Below are positions 63,737-64,000 of a stretch of 64,000 nucleotides of DNA, in pieces. The position numbers were made by a program, and so were the translations under genes. A model generated the notes under the pieces. The model did not search any database. It saw only the letters and a list, made by a program, of their open reading frames with translations, and had not been told where the DNA came from. The first letter of the stretch is position 1. Each line of letters starts with the position of its first letter. The stretch is from Bradyrhizobium cenepequi (lineage in GTDB: Bacteria; Pseudomonadota; Alphaproteobacteria; Rhizobiales; Xanthobacteraceae): NCBI RefSeq assembly GCF_020329485.1, contig NZ_JAGKJI010000005.1:124001-188000 (forward strand), read 5' to 3'.

Positions 63737-64000
63737 CTAAGAGGGCGGCTGCGTCTCGGAGAACATGTCGACAATCTTGTTGGTCATGCCATTCACGATC
63801 AGCACCTGGTCTTTCATTTTCACGTACATGTAGTCCCGCAATTCGGGTATTTGCGAAAGAACCGGTGTTGGCAGCGATTGCGCCTTCACGCCTTTTGGTA
63901 GTTTCGCGCCGATAGTTGGGGTGAAGTCCTTAGCGGATTTGGTGGCCGCCAGCCGAAATTGGACCTCGTTCTGCTCGGTCAGCACGGCCTTGCGAATGTT
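63737..64000 (-). CDS. DUF1236-domain protein, C-terminal part
   Basis: Partial gene that runs off the window end. The visible 87 residues read NIRKAVLTEQNEVQFRLAAT and then the DUF1236-like region PKGVKAQSLPTPVLSQIPEL, RDYMYVKMKDQVLIVN, ending VDMFSETQPPS. DUF1236 proteins are small exported proteins abundant in Bradyrhizobium and relatives. The reading frame stays open to the window edge, so the start and any signal peptide lie outside. Function is unknown. Confidence 0.7.
   Translation of the reverse strand, partial: NIRKAVLTEQNEVQFRLAATKSAKDFTPTIGAKLPKGVKAQSLPTPVLSQIPELRDYMYVKMKDQVLIVNGMTNKIVDMFSETQPPS

Overview
The window is high-GC, densely coding DNA from an alphaproteobacterium, most likely Bradyrhizobium or a close relative in the Nitrobacteraceae. 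The evidence is gene order (lptF-lptG-lptD-surA-pdxA-rsmA; gmk-yicC-mltG-fabF-acpP-fabG-fabD; rpsF-rpsR-DUF2232-rplI; dnaB-alr-radA-cvpA-purF), family types common in that genus (DUF1236, an exported protein with the motif DNCLSAPKGPTPTGGHWYY) and dispersed palindromic repeats of the kind that fill Bradyrhizobium intergenic space. The assignment is made from pattern recognition only, without a search. The region looks chromosomal and mostly housekeeping; I see no prophage, integron, transposase, CRISPR array, rRNA or tRNA.

Layout. 0.2-5 kb: chromate transporter ChrA, a 36-codon membrane peptide candidate, RNase D, a LysR regulator, a decayed antisense remnant and a cold-shock protein. 5-8.3 kb: purN-purM, facing a CDP-alcohol phosphatidyltransferase and the DnaA-regulatory HdaA-like ATPase. 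8.5-12.2 kb: polyphosphate kinase and exopolyphosphatase. 12.5-17.7 kb: a TonB-like protein, TerC, Ndk, two small proteins and an ABC-F ATPase. 17.7-18.5 kb: a block of dispersed repeats. 18.5-21.2 kb: a lipoprotein, HolC and PepA. 21.6-30.3 kb: LPS transport and assembly (LptF, LptG, LptD), SurA-like chaperone, PdxA, RsmA and a zinc alcohol dehydrogenase. 30.5-38.3 kb: an exported protein, then guanylate kinase, YicC, MltG and type II fatty-acid synthesis. 38.4-40.2 kb: a fatty-acid desaturase with its own TetR regulator and a candidate palindromic operator. 40.5-43 kb: ribosomal proteins S6, S18 and L9 with a DUF2232 membrane protein. 43.1-46 kb: a c-type cytochrome with a long disordered tail, cyclopropane fatty acid synthase and two very small genes. 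46.3-49.9 kb: DnaB, alanine racemase, exonuclease III. 49.9-50.8 kb: a second repeat block. 50.8-56.3 kb: TSUP transporter, RadA, CvpA, PurF and an SDR. 56.4-58.9 kb: an exported NHL propeller and an orphan periplasmic binding protein. 58.9-63.1 kb: a frameshifted MFS transporter, Der GTPase, a proline-rich lipoprotein and a YfgM-like protein. 63.3-64 kb: a SnoaL-like protein and a partial DUF1236 protein.

Several groups act on the envelope: LPS export, fatty-acid synthesis, lipid desaturation and cyclopropanation, cell-wall synthesis and trimming (Alr, MltG) and outer-membrane protein folding. The rest are mainly nucleotide synthesis, replication and repair, and translation.

The most unusual observations are a dispersed element of about 590-610 bp present twice in opposite orientation with a conserved nested stem-loop, a one-base frameshift in an otherwise intact TetA-like transporter, a near-perfect operator in front of the TetR-desaturase pair, a 17-bp tandem duplication over the surA start codon, and a proline-rich lipoprotein sitting where BamB is often found next to der. 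I did not find a clearly new multi-gene system.
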